Of a DNA stretch of 64,000 nt, positions 1-9,967 are shown piece after piece. Source of the DNA: Asterella californica (lineage: Eukaryota > Streptophyta > Marchantiopsida > Marchantiales > Aytoniaceae). Numbering within the stretch: position 1 is the stretch's first letter; the number at the start of each line of letters is the position of its first letter. The DNA lies in NCBI GenBank assembly GCA_036924285.1, contig JAYKYS010000001.1, forward strand, positions 34,657,501 to 34,721,500. The letters run 5' to 3'. Under the pieces are notes generated by a model. The model ran no database searches and was not told where the DNA came from. It saw nothing but the letters and a program-made list of their open reading frames with translations. The position numbers were made by a program, and so were the translations under genes.

Positions 1-512
1 ATTGATGATACTTAGCATCAAATACAACTCACACACTGCTTATTTTACATGGATAAATACAACCGTAGTTGTGTCTGGTAACATGTCATCTTTTATTCTC
101 TCTACTCCTTTAACCACTATGCAAATTAATTTGGGTTGTAAACAAAGCGAGAGTTAAAGCGCAGACAAACTGTTGATTTCATGAGTGAAAGAGATGAAAT
201 TTATTCCAACGTGAGAGCATCACTGCTTTTCAAAGTTAAAGTTTTATAACCCCATCTTCACGAGTTCGCATCCAAGTGAAGCTATATAACAAACATTTTA
301 TCTTTCAAAGTATAAAACTGAACTTCTCTTGGCCTTTTATCTTTGAATACTGATCTCTATGAAAGTTCAAACCGAACTATTAAATTTATCATAGTTGTTT
401 AGAACTGTCCTCCTCTTTGTTTCTCCTATTTATTACACTTTCTTCTATCCTTACATCCCTTCAAACCTTAATCTTTCCATCTTAGGAAGACTGTATATTC
501 ACCCATGTACAC

Positions 513-560
513 TAATTAATGTTCTAACCTTTCTGACGGGAAGAGTTAGAACATTAATTA
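513..560. repeat. Perfect 16-bp-arm hairpin, member of a dispersed hairpin family
   Basis: The arm TAATTAATGTTCTAAC (513-528) is followed after 16 bases by its exact reverse complement (545-560). The loop contains CTGACGGGAAGA. Size, loop type and the TAAC end of the arm match hairpins at 10758, 14241, 27614 and 46414, but the middle of the arm differs, with matching changes on both sides. Confidence 0.75.
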
Positions 561-1770
561 TTATCCTCAAGTAAACGAGGCGATTTGACATTTAGTGCTC
601 TGCACTTATACCCCAGGAACGCAATAGCATACTCTTCACTTATGGGTTCTCTCCTGATGAGTTGGCTACTCTGGGAGAGGTTAACATATAATTTTTATAA
701 AATAATTTAATTTTTATAATAACTTATTAGAATAAATTTCTATAACACTTACACGTATTCTGATAAGAGAAAACGGAATTCACTGTACAAGGCCATGGGA
801 AGATATTATCGTTACATACCTTCAAACCTTAATCTTTCCTGGAGCACAGTGCAACCAATAGTAAAGATGAGTTTCCACCCTAACTTTCCGCTTGTCTATT
901 TCCTTCTCTACCGTCAAAACCTCCTCAAATTACATGCATATTATTTAGATTGTCTTTGAGTTTGCATATTTGTAGTACTAGTCTTTGATTGTGGTTAGCC
1001 TTCCATACTAATGGAAATTTTGCTCCTCTGATTCGCTCGCAACCTTTCTCTTTATACTACATTGAGAAATAGCAATAATCTTCCTTTGAAACCTCTCAAA
1101 CATGAGCAGATTTTCTAGAGGAGTTTGACTTAGAAAAAAGATATTCTATTATATAAGTGTTAAACATTAATAGGCTGCAAAGCAGCAGATTTTCTGGACA
1201 TAACCCATAGGACAGAAAGTATAATTCCGAGATCACATCATAATATTGATTTTAATATTGACATTAATTTATTTCCTAATCCTTTCTACGGAAATGGCAA
1301 GGAAATAATTTAATGAGCGTGCCGCCATATGAGGCTTTTTGAAAAGTATGTGTATAAGATAATGTATTCTTAGACGTGAATTATATGCCTTTTGAGTGCC
1401 CTAACGGGGGCGGTAATCTGAAGCTGACAAGAGTAATGCACGATTAAAGGTGCATTATATTTATTATCTTAGTGAATAAAGGTTTGGAAAACCTCCATTT
1501 CAAGCAAATTTAAACTCATTTTATGGATAGAGAGTTGAAATCTCAAGTTTTATTTGGAAACCTTTTGTTCCTTTAAACTCTCAACTTCATCTTTGCGGTT
1601 CCACGTCAGAAAGTGAAAGAAATACTTAACCGTTAAACAGAAGGTGTTTCGGATGATAAAACTTGCATCGGAAAACAGAATTTATTAATAGAGAGATATA
1701 AAATCAAATTAATAATGTTTCTTGGAACAAAAAAGATATAGTTGCTTTAATCTCAAATGTGAAAAAAAAG

Positions 1771-1823
1771 GGACTAAATCAACTAAAATTCTTAAATGGA
1801 CTAATCAACTAAAATTCTGAGAT
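1771..1823. repeat. Short tandem duplication (about 27 bp, two copies)
   Basis: Two adjacent copies share the core ATCAACTAAAATTCT, the second with a one-base deletion. It looks like local slippage; no function is suggested. Confidence 0.7.
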
Positions 1824-3112
1824 TTTACTGAGCATAATCTCACCCTATATACATATTCAAATAATAGCGTAAATTACGGCTTTGAATATAAGATAAATAT
1901 TTGTAAAAAGAACACCACTCAAGCAGTTAGTGCTTTGCGTTTTTACTTTTCCTTGCTACTATGGTTTGAATGATTGAGCAAATGTAATTCTGGTGAATTT
2001 GAGACAACAGTCCGGTCAAATGCAAATTCCGGTCTCCACGTAATCCACATGCGCGCCGAAAGAATGCTGACTGTACATGCATGTATGGGAGAAACAGATC
2101 TACGTAGCAGAACAAGATGTCATAGTTCATGAAGAATATCTGTACTTTACGTCTACTTAATGTGATATATAATATCAGTATGGTAGATTTTCCACCTTTT
2201 CTCAAGACCTTCCACGCATTTTCTAGCTTTATCTACAGAACCTTTTTATATCATTCAATATATCTAGACTCGAACCGTGCTGCATCGTATGCATTCTTCC
2301 CCTTAGCAGTGTTCTCTTCGGGTCTTTCTTTCCTTTGTAAGGCTTGATGAGGTCTTTCCATCAGTTAGCTATTCATTGCGTCAGGATGTTCTCTCTAACC
2401 AAGAGATGAAGAACACTTTAGTCGAAAATTAGGGTTTCACTCCTGAGTAATAGAAAGAGAGAAAGAGAGTGTAACTTTTCTTTTTGTGATGATGTCACAT
2501 TCGGTCGAGTTATTAAATATTAATTTACAAGAAAAACCACAAAAAACCCCAAAGGGCTTTCGATTCATTTATTCCCTTATTTTTCCCTAACCCTGTTAGA
2601 AAGGTAAGTTAATTAATGTGTGGATGAATTGATGTGTTTTAGTTTGCATGCTCTCTCACTTATAATTTCCTTGGCGAATGAATATTTGTTATGAGTTATG
2701 TTTGGATCTGCTTGCAACTCGAGGTCCAGTTATCATAAAATAATTGGATAAATTTAACTTTTCAAAATATAAATTTTGTACATAAAACTTAAAAATTGTC
2801 CGATAACAGAAAATGCATTGAATGTACAAGGCCGGTGGGAGGATATTCCTATAATGAACTTTTTGTCACCTTCTTTCTCTTAGTAGAAAGAGGGTGAATT
2901 ATGCAAATTCTACCCAAAGGGAAAAGGAAAGTCTAGAGACTGTGGAAAGAATGCAGGATGGACTTTACGCTATTAGTAGCGGGAGACTAGTTGGCTGGTT
3001 TAGCGGCAAGAAAGTCAGAGGCAGAGACTATGATAACCTGATTGACGCCGAGTACAAAACACTACCGTACTTATGCCACAAATTTCATGCCAGATTTCCA
3101 AGTCAACGATTT

Positions 3113-3186
3113 TGACTTAGCTTCTGTGTTCTTAGGGTCTTTCCTCTCTTGACTTAGTTTCTGTGTCCTAAGGGTCTTTCCTCTCT
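3113..3186. repeat. Tandem duplication, 37 bp x 2
   Basis: Two adjacent 37-bp copies (3113-3149 and 3150-3186) begin TGACTTAG and end AGGGTCTTTCCTCTCT, differing at a few bases. Pyrimidine-rich and apparently non-coding. Confidence 0.8.
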
Positions 3187-4381
3187 GTCTTTTGTTTGGT
3201 GGTCTTTGCCTTTTCTTTCACGGTGTGAGTTTTTCTCACTTGTCTTGTATGGTATTTTCCTAAACCCAATCCACTCTACCGGCTCATTCTCATTGACCAT
3301 CACGAACATCATAAACGTAAAAGACACACACAAACTGACAAAACTTCTTACAGCCCAGTACACATGCCGGTTTAAATTCACTACCTCCCCGTTGAAAGTA
3401 AAGCAGTAAAGTTCCAAGAAGGTCTGAACTTCAGCCTCAGACTGGTGGACTGTTTTGCCCTTGTGGTATTTCTCTATACTAAACTTGGACGTATTGGCTC
3501 CAACTCAATTCTATATATAGAACTAAGTTGACTTTTGGAAAATTTATTAGTTTTATTTTCTGGAAAGCAAGTAGCATTTGAAAACTACAAGGTAATAAAA
3601 ATTTGCTTTTATTAGTTATCTTTGGATGATACAAATACACACCAAATGAGAAAGTAAGGAAGTCGATGCATATACATTCGGAACTCCCTAATTATCAGAG
3701 CTTGGCAGAATCAATTTAGTAAAATCTTGAGGAAAATAAGAGTTACAGAAGAAACTCTGGAAAAACTGGTGGTGTTTATCTTAATTTTGGTGTAATTATT
3801 TGACTTTCGTATTTCTCAACGTCCACTAGGTTTCATAGTCCTGGTTGTTGCTCTCCGTAAGTCATTGAGTTCCGATTTGAATATCAGTAATGGAAGCGTT
3901 GTCCAAATTTTATCCAACCAGGTTCAGAACTGTTTCCACTGATTCTAAAATCTGAAATGAAGATCTAAGACCTGCAGAAGACTATTCGGTTATTTTAAAC
4001 CCGTCTGACGATAATTAAATTCCCTGCGTTTATTAGCAAAAAGTTTAACAAACTGGATCTGGAGATAAAATAAAATATAAAAATCCTCAGGGAGTTCATG
4101 TTCGATTATTAATTAGTTAACGACACCAGCATCTTTTTTGATTTTTTGATAAAAAATGTCCCCTTTGACCAACTGCTCGCAAACATGATGGAGGGAATGT
4201 GCGGTAAATATACCTCCCGGGTTTGACAAAGACTCTATTCCGAGACCTGCGGAAGAACGTTAACACATCGAGTACACCGTATGAAAACTCCTTTCCATCC
4301 GTCAGCTACTCATTGCGTCGCGTGTTTACTCCATCGTCCACCATATGAAACAGATATTGACTTGGTAGTTGTCAACTTGAC

Positions 4382-4546
4382 GTGGTAGTTGTCACTGACT
4401 TCCCAATCGTCCTAGGAGATGCCAAACATCGAAAGTTGGTCACAATGGCAGTACGTACACCCTTGCGGCTTGTGGCACGAGACGCATGTCGAGGCTTTCG
4501 GACTTCAGACCCTGGCGCGTCGCCGTGGGATATCGTCGTCTTGGGC
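4382..4546 (+). pseudogene. Open frame interrupted by the LINE (5' part)
   Basis: This GC-richer piece upstream of the LINE is open and reads directly into LINE ORF1, giving an apparent 287-codon frame. The LINE boundary at 4546/4547, set by the target duplication, shows the first 55 codons are target sequence rather than LINE. Removing the LINE and one duplication copy, the frame continues WDIVVLG-MYVRSRRG and stops about 15 codons later near 10014; a possible splice donor (GTAAGG) lies at 9974. I recognise no protein family, so it may be an exon or another repeat. Confidence 0.4.
4532..4546. repeat. LINE target-site duplication, left copy
   Basis: ATCGTCGTCTTGGGC is identical to 9953-9967, directly after the poly(A) tract. 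A 15-bp exact repeat at this position is the signature of target-primed reverse transcription and fixes the 5' end of the LINE at 4547. Confidence 0.9.
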
Positions 4547-5245
4547 CTGAACAAGTCAGAGGAGAATCGAGCCGAGGAAACGACAAGAAAAGCACAATCT
4601 GACGATAGGGAGGAAGTTGGCACTGATACCACGAAGACGAGGACTGACGAAGGGGAGGGGACACAGATAGGCAACCAGGAGGACCAAGGCATGAAGGAAG
4701 CGACGGAGCTCGACAGAGTGAAGGCTGGGCCAGGTGATGGATCTCAAAGACGAGCCTCGGAAGCTGACACAAGAAACGAAGGAACACACGTGGATGACAT
4801 GACTCTTGCCCCGAACGAGGACCCTTCCTACCTGAAATTCTGGGAGGCTGCCTCAGGAGACGGCAGAAGGGGGAGAGTATTGGAGACCCCGGATCCAACA
4901 AGCGAGGGGAGAGCAAGGAAATTAGCAACGGGCTTGAATGAGGACGACTTGGGGGGTCAGCAAGGGCTGGGAGTGGAGGGGCCTTGGGGGATTTCGCTCC
5001 AGCCTGGCCCCACTCCGTCTTCGCCTCTTAGGCTAATTGAGCGAGAAGTGCTAAGTGAGTTGGTACCGAACCTGTTAACCAGTAGAAGGGGGACGAGGAG
5101 AGATAGTACTCCGAAGCCGGTCGGTAACCTATCCAAGCCAATAGGGAGGGGAATTGGGAAAGTTTCCACAAACAAAGAAAAGCCGAAGAAGAAAGGCAAC
5201 ATGGCGAGGGCCAGAAACCTGCTGACCGCTTTGACCCCAAGGTAG
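4547..5245 (+). CDS. LINE ORF1 protein, 5'-truncated
   Basis: About 232 codons of LINE origin precede the stop at 5243, and the frame is open at its left end where the target sequence begins. The product is very hydrophilic: acidic and Glu/Asp/Thr-rich at first, then Lys/Arg-rich towards the end (GRGIGKVSTNKEKPKKKG). Plant L1 ORF1 proteins normally carry an N-terminal DUF4283 RNA-binding region and a CCHC knuckle; neither is visible, consistent with loss of the front half. It would act as the RNA-packaging partner of ORF2. ORF2 starts 61 bases after this stop. Assignment rests mainly on position before ORF2. Confidence 0.65.
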   Translation: MNKSEENRAEETTRKAQSDDREEVGTDTTKTRTDEGEGTQIGNQEDQGMKEATELDRVKAGPGDGSQRRASEADTRNEGTHVDDMTLAPNEDPSYLKFWEAASGDGRRGRVLETPDPTSEGRARKLATGLNEDDLGGQQGLGVEGPWGISLQPGPTPSSPLRLIEREVLSELVPNLLTSRRGTRRDSTPKPVGNLSKPIGRGIGKVSTNKEKPKKKGNMARARNLLTALTPR

Positions 5246-5306
5246 AGACGGAGAATAACGCGAGGAACTAGGGAGGAACTGTCATCACCCTTAAACAAGT
5301 TAAAAT

Positions 5307-8300
5307 ATGCAGACAAAACTAAAAATTGCTTCGTGGAATGTAAGAGGCTTGAGCGATCCGCACCGCGTGACTATTCTCCGACGCTGGCTGAGAAGAGACA
5401 GTGTCCAGGCTGACATCATAGCCCTCCAGGAGATGAAGACAGAAGAGCAACGTCTGGAATTCAACTTGAAACAAATAATGAGAGATGGTACGAGGATTGT
5501 GGATTATGCGGTGGGGGGCAGAGGCGGGGCTGCTCTGCTTTTCAAAGACCACGTGAAAGTGGTACAGCAGGGGGTCAAGGGCGACGGCTCTGTAGCATGG
5601 GGAATTATTGATTCGGCCATAGGGCACATAGGGGTCGCGTCGGTCTACGCCCCCAACAAAAGAGACGGCAGACGACATCTATGGGAATGGATCGCAAATA
5701 AAACGAAGGAAGGTAGATGGATACTGACGGGCGACTGGAACATGGTAGAATTACCTGATGACAGTGTGGGCCCCTCGCCTCTTCTGCACGGCAGTGAACT
5801 TCGTCTCTGGAGGAGTACTCTACTTCAGGCTGACCTGGTTGATGCTCTTCTCTGTGCTACAAGGAAGGAAGGGCCGGTTTTCACTAGACAGGTTCAATCA
5901 GGCGACAGAAGGGACCAGGCAAGGCTGGACAGGTGTTATATTAATAACAGCGCAGATTGGTGCTCGGGGGTTACACGGATAGTACACGACGGAAGGCAAA
6001 CGCTATCTGATCACATACCAGTAACGGTGGAAATTCAGCTTAAGGAGGAGGAGGAGGGGGTGAAGATTAAAAAGTCCTCTTACTTCAAGATGGAGGCGGA
6101 GATGCTAAAAGACGCGAGAATAAGAGCCAAGACGGAAGCCGCGTGGAGGGAGCAGCAAAGAAGGACGGGCGACCCAAGGACTAAGTGGGTGGTGGGCTGG
6201 GCTAAGATAAGAAGAGTGCTGATGGAGGAAAAAAGGGCTGCGGGAAGCAGGACGTCCTCTAATGCGAGTTTAGAAGGGGAGCTACAGAGGCTCAGGGAGA
6301 TAGCCCGGGGGGAGGACTCGGAAGAAACTAGGCGTAAACTACAGGAGACAGAGGAAAAAGTTAGAAGGAGAGAACACCAAGACGCTATCCTCTGGAGAAA
6401 GAGAAGTCGTATCAGGTGGCTGAAAGAGGGGGAAGCGCCATCCCGATATTTCTTTGCCCAACTAAAGGCAAAACATAGAAGGGAAGAAATGAAAGGGGTA
6501 GTACTAGAAAATGGGGAGATCACTGAAGCACACGGAGAAATCCTTGAAAGAGTCCACAGATACTACACGGGGCTGTTTGCGGAGGATGATGAAGTCGCCA
6601 AAAACGAAGAGGAAAGGAAGGAGGTGCTTCTGCTCACCTCCAAATGGATAACGGAGGGGGAAAACGCTCGTCTGATGGCACCGCCCACTAGCGAGGAAGT
6701 GGAGAGGACGGTTCTAAATTTCCCCAAGGAGAAGTCGCCTGGCATCGATGGCGTCACGTACGAGATGCTTCAGGCCTGCTGGCCTTTCATTAAGGAGGAA
6801 TGCACTGATATGGTGCTGGAATTCTGGAAGACTGCAAAGATCGATGATAAAACGCGACAGGGGGTAATCAAACTTATTCTGAAAGGAGGTGACAGGAATG
6901 AACTGGGAAACTGGAGGCCAATCACCTTACTCTCAGCCACCTACAAGATTCTAAGTAAAATCCTAGCAGAGAGGCTGAAGGAGGTAGTGGGAAACGTGGT
7001 TGACGAGCAACAAACTGGGTTCATCCAGGGAAGGGACATACACGACAACATTCTAAGCTTTAAGCTGGCGCAGGAGATGGCCGAGGCAAAAGGCTGGGAG
7101 TCTCTATTCCTAAAAATTGACTTCATGAAGGCTTACGACCGGGTATCCCAGGTTTATCTGTGGGATACGATGGAGTCAATGAGGTTCGACTCTCATTTCG
7201 TGCGTCTGCTCAAGGGCCTCGCGGAAGACGGGAAGTCAAAAGTACACATAAACGGTGGGTTCACGGAGGAAATCGCGCTAGGGAGAGGAGTCCGACAAGG
7301 GTGCCCGGTGGCCCCTTTCCTTTTCGCCATTGCCACCCAGCCCTTGATGAATATGATCAAAAGGGCCAGGGAGCAGGGCGAGATAGAAGGCCTATGGTCA
7401 GGAGAGTCACCCCCGCTGTTGCATCAACTCTTCGCAGACGATACCGGAATAATCATAGAAGGCACCGAGGAGTGCTTCAACGCTACGAAGGACGTTCTAC
7501 GCAGATACGAGAAAATATCGGGGGCTGCCCTCAACCTGGAAAAGTCGATGGTAATACCGTTGGGTATGAAAGAAGTTCCTAGATGGCTGGAGGAGACCGG
7601 TTGTCTAATGGCCAGACCTGGGCAGATGGTAAGGTATCTAGGCGCGTGGATCGGGAGGAACCTATCGGAAGGCCAGGTCATCGAAAGGATTGTCGGAAGA
7701 ATTCAAAGCAAACTGCAGCACTGGTCTAACCGCATGCTGTCGTGGCCCAGCAGGGTGGTCCTCCTGACCCATGTCCTCCGGGCGATACCTGCATACCAAC
7801 TTACGGGAATCGACTGCTCCATCAACGGCATTAAGAAGCTTGAAGAGGTCTGCAGGACCTTCCTATGGGGCAGAAACTCGGACGGGAAGCCTAAGGTTCC
7901 GATCGTGGCTTGGGAAGCGATTGCTAAGCCCAAGAGTGAGGGAGGCCTAGACATTGTCCCTTTCAGGAAGGTCGCTCAGGCGCTCAAGCTAAAATTCATT
8001 GCTAAACTCCTCAACGGGGGAAAACAAGACTGGGTGAATATAGCTAGGTGGGGCATCAAAGAGAGCATGAGGGAAAAAAGATACAAGGGGAAGACAGAAG
8101 GTTGGACCCCTGAAGACTGTATTTTAATGCTACCGGGCTTCAGGGTGCGGGGCCTTCCGACTCTGAACAATATGTTACAGTGTTGGAAAGAGGTGGCGAA
8201 CAAGGTAGTTTTTGAAGGTGAAAAGATTCTGCTCCCGGGGAACCTGTCATCGAAGGTGGTGGTCGAGCTGTGGGCCAGGAAGGAGGGTATCGATGAAGCT

Positions 8301-9221
8301 GGGAAGAGGGAAGTACTGCGTGAACTAAAAAGAAGCCCCCTTACCACTCTTAACTCCCTCAAACTCAAAGACCTCCACGACTCGCTGAGGAACGTCTCGC
8401 TATCGAGGCAAATAGAAGACCAGGAAGGAGCCGAAATGAGTAACTTAGAGAAGCTAACTAGCTGGGCCGGAGTGACGCAGGTGATCGACGGAGGACTGCA
8501 AGATAGCGAAAACTGGCTATGGAGGATAGGGGACAAGACCTTTCGGGGGTGGACTCTAGATTTCAGAACCTGGAAGAGCCTGCTACCTGCAAAAACGAGA
8601 AACCTGGACCTAATAAACGCAAGATGGGAGGTTAATGACACGCTGGAGAAATGGGAAACGAGATGGAGGAGAGTCTGGCTATCGGGGGGAAATCTCAGGG
8701 TCAACCTTTGGCTGTGGCGAATCCTCAACCACGGCTTTTTCACCAACAGAAGAGCGAGGATGATGGGGATAGGCGAAGGGAGATGCGCGAAGGGATGCGA
8801 GGAGGTCGAGACTATTAAGCATCTTTTTTGGGACTGCAGGGTGGTGAAGAACAGGTGGGAGAGACTTAGTTTACACGAACATGACTGCAATACCGGTTAT
8901 GGCGAAGGAAGCAGCCTGCTAGAGACTATAGACAAGGCTCTAGAAATTCGGCATCGCAACCCCGCCCTCCTTCTTCTTTTCGTTCAACACTCCCAGGCGG
9001 CGTGGGCTGAGAGGGCTGACAGGATTTTCAGAGGAGGACGTTCTGATCGTCCGGCGGCTAGAATCGTTGCTGAAACTAGTAAAGAGCTATGGGCTGGTTT
9101 AAATGAGGACGCCGGAAAGAAACAAAGAAAGGCCTGGGAGGCCGCGATGGCGACTCTAGGAGCAATACAAAGGCGATGGAGTACACCTTCACTAAACAGC
9201 CATGGGCAGCAGCCTTCCTAA
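5307..9221 (+). CDS. LINE ORF2: endonuclease-reverse transcriptase
   Basis: 1304 residues with no stop or frameshift. The N-terminal APE-type endonuclease (about 1-245) shows WNVRG, LQEMK, GDWN (about 141), RLDRCYI and SDHIPV (about 233). The reverse transcriptase (about 470-760) shows SPGIDGVTYEML, NWRPITLLSATYKILSK, DFMKAYDRV, GVRQGCPVAPFLF and the catalytic FADD (about 708). The C-terminal region has a zf-RVT motif (CAKGC, then H-x4-C, about 1160-1178) preceded by LWLWRILNHGF. The enzyme nicks DNA and primes reverse transcription of LINE RNA at the nick. Length and order are those of plant L1 ORF2. All key motifs visible here are intact, so the protein may be active in trans, for example on the SINE at 34.7 kb, although a shared tail is not demonstrated. 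Confidence 0.96.
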   Translation: MQTKLKIASWNVRGLSDPHRVTILRRWLRRDSVQADIIALQEMKTEEQRLEFNLKQIMRDGTRIVDYAVGGRGGAALLFKDHVKVVQQGVKGDGSVAWGIIDSAIGHIGVASVYAPNKRDGRRHLWEWIANKTKEGRWILTGDWNMVELPDDSVGPSPLLHGSELRLWRSTLLQADLVDALLCATRKEGPVFTRQVQSGDRRDQARLDRCYINNSADWCSGVTRIVHDGRQTLSDHIPVTVEIQLKEEEEGVKIKKSSYFKMEAEMLKDARIRAKTEAAWREQQRRTGDPRTKWVVGWAKIRRVLMEEKRAAGSRTSSNASLEGELQRLREIARGEDSEETRRKLQETEEKVRRREHQDAILWRKRSRIRWLKEGEAPSRYFFAQLKAKHRREEMKGVVLENGEITEAHGEILERVHRYYTGLFAEDDEVAKNEEERKEVLLLTSKWITEGENARLMAPPTSEEVERTVLNFPKEKSPGIDGVTYEMLQACWPFIKEECTDMVLEFWKTAKIDDKTRQGVIKLILKGGDRNELGNWRPITLLSATYKILSKILAERLKEVVGNVVDEQQTGFIQGRDIHDNILSFKLAQEMAEAKGWESLFLKIDFMKAYDRVSQVYLWDTMESMRFDSHFVRLLKGLAEDGKSKVHINGGFTEEIALGRGVRQGCPVAPFLFAIATQPLMNMIKRAREQGEIEGLWSGESPPLLHQLFADDTGIIIEGTEECFNATKDVLRRYEKISGAALNLEKSMVIPLGMKEVPRWLEETGCLMARPGQMVRYLGAWIGRNLSEGQVIERIVGRIQSKLQHWSNRMLSWPSRVVLLTHVLRAIPAYQLTGIDCSINGIKKLEEVCRTFLWGRNSDGKPKVPIVAWEAIAKPKSEGGLDIVPFRKVAQALKLKFIAKLLNGGKQDWVNIARWGIKESMREKRYKGKTEGWTPEDCILMLPGFRVRGLPTLNNMLQCWKEVANKVVFEGEKILLPGNLSSKVVVELWARKEGIDEAGKREVLRELKRSPLTTLNSLKLKDLHDSLRNVSLSRQIEDQEGAEMSNLEKLTSWAGVTQVIDGGLQDSENWLWRIGDKTFRGWTLDFRTWKSLLPAKTRNLDLINARWEVNDTLEKWETRWRRVWLSGGNLRVNLWLWRILNHGFFTNRRARMMGIGEGRCAKGCEEVETIKHLFWDCRVVKNRWERLSLHEHDCNTGYGEGSSLLETIDKALEIRHRNPALLLLFVQHSQAAWAERADRIFRGGRSDRPAARIVAETSKELWAGLNEDAGKKQRKAWEAAMATLGAIQRRWSTPSLNSHGQQPS

Positions 9222-9855
9222 CTGCTCTCGGTGATTCTCGCGCCTGCTCTATTACGGTCAAAAGAAAGAAGGGAGAGAGGGGTGAGAAGGGCACCGTGAT
9301 CGAGAGGACGTCGAGGTTGTCGCCGGTGTCGAGAAATGATTACCTTCTCGCTCTGAAGATCGACGGCGAGAATGGGAATAAGAAGGTCAGCGCCTGCGGC
9401 CGCATCCATCATGAGTGCAGGGCTGCCGGCCTGAGGTGGGGCCGACTGATTGTGGGGCCTGTTCTTACGAAGGGGCAATACAGCATTAAACATGTCAGAA
9501 ACAACAACTGCCAAATTTCTAGGGCTGCACGCACCTCGTGCTCCGAGCCTGACGAGAACGACGACGACAACAAAGACGACGTCACTGACAAGCGGGAGGG
9601 GACGAAAGAGAGTGCGAGGCCGCGGTTTCGGAAGAGGTCGCCGAGACATGATCATGGCACTGACAGCATCATGAAGAGGAGTATCGAGGCCCTCGTGCTC
9701 GACGAGGTTGGCATGATGAGCAAGAGCTCCACTAGAGCGAGGCGGGACTGGTCGCGCGAGGACAGTGACCTGATTCTGTCACCATCTACGGGGTGGGATC
9801 GGGGTGACGGCATAGGGCCGACTGTGGTTCGATTTTGGGTGGCTCCCTACAGCCC

Positions 9856-9861
9856 AATAAA
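9856..9861 (+). promoter_or_regulatory. Polyadenylation signal of the LINE
   Basis: AATAAA lies about 30 bases before the poly(A) tract, the usual distance for a cleavage signal used by the LINE transcript. Confidence 0.6.
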
Positions 9862-9889
9862 GTTTTAACCCGGTCCTTCGCGGCCTTTT

Positions 9890-9890
<1 letters not shown>

Positions 9891-9955
<65 letters not shown>

Positions 9956-9967
9956 GTCGTCTTGGGC
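9891..9967 (+). repeat. LINE poly(A) tail and right target-site duplication
   Basis: About 62 uninterrupted A residues (9891-9952) are followed by ATCGTCGTCTTGGGC (9953-9967), identical to 4532-4546. The first A of the duplication merges with the tail. The reading frame that runs through the tract as polylysine is not a gene. Confidence 0.93.

Larger units (their letters stand above)
1..4381. other. AT-rich intergenic region with small repeats
   Basis: No supportable gene is seen; the open frames here are short and unlike known proteins. The stretch contains dispersed repeat fragments. CTTCAAACCTTAATCTTTCC occurs near 458 and near 818. The segment around 786-815 (TGTACAAGGCC and following) recurs near 2823. 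The segment TTCCATC..TCATTGCGTC near 2353 recurs near 4292. A short tandem duplication lies at 1771-1823 and another at 3113-3186. The perfect hairpin at 513-560 is listed separately. Confidence 0.6.
4547..9952 (+). mobile_element. L1-like LINE, 5'-truncated, recent insertion
   Basis: The 5.4-kb non-LTR retrotransposon carries the remainder of an ORF1, a complete ORF2 with endonuclease, reverse transcriptase and zf-RVT zinc motif, a 3' tail with AATAAA at 9856, and a poly(A) tract of about 62 A. It is bounded by a perfect 15-bp target duplication. Open ORF2, uninterrupted A tail and perfect duplication all suggest a young insertion. Its GC content is well above the AT-rich surroundings. Truncation of the 5' end inside ORF1 is inferred from the boundary and from the absence of an N-terminal ORF1 domain. 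Without the 5' UTR promoter it is probably not self-transcribed, although ORF2 could still be made from read-through. Confidence 0.93.

Noticed and set aside
4382..5245. A complete 287-residue LINE ORF1
   Set aside because: The 15-bp target duplication ends at 4546, inside this frame, so its first 55 codons are target sequence.
7976..8890. 304-codon minus-strand frame within LINE ORF2
   Set aside because: It is the antisense of the ORF2 thumb and C-terminal region; the plus-strand protein explains the sequence fully.
9176..9868. 230-codon frame overlapping the end of LINE ORF2 and the 3' tail
   Set aside because: It starts inside ORF2 in another frame, shows no domain, and lies in GC-rich LINE 3' UTR where chance open frames are expected.
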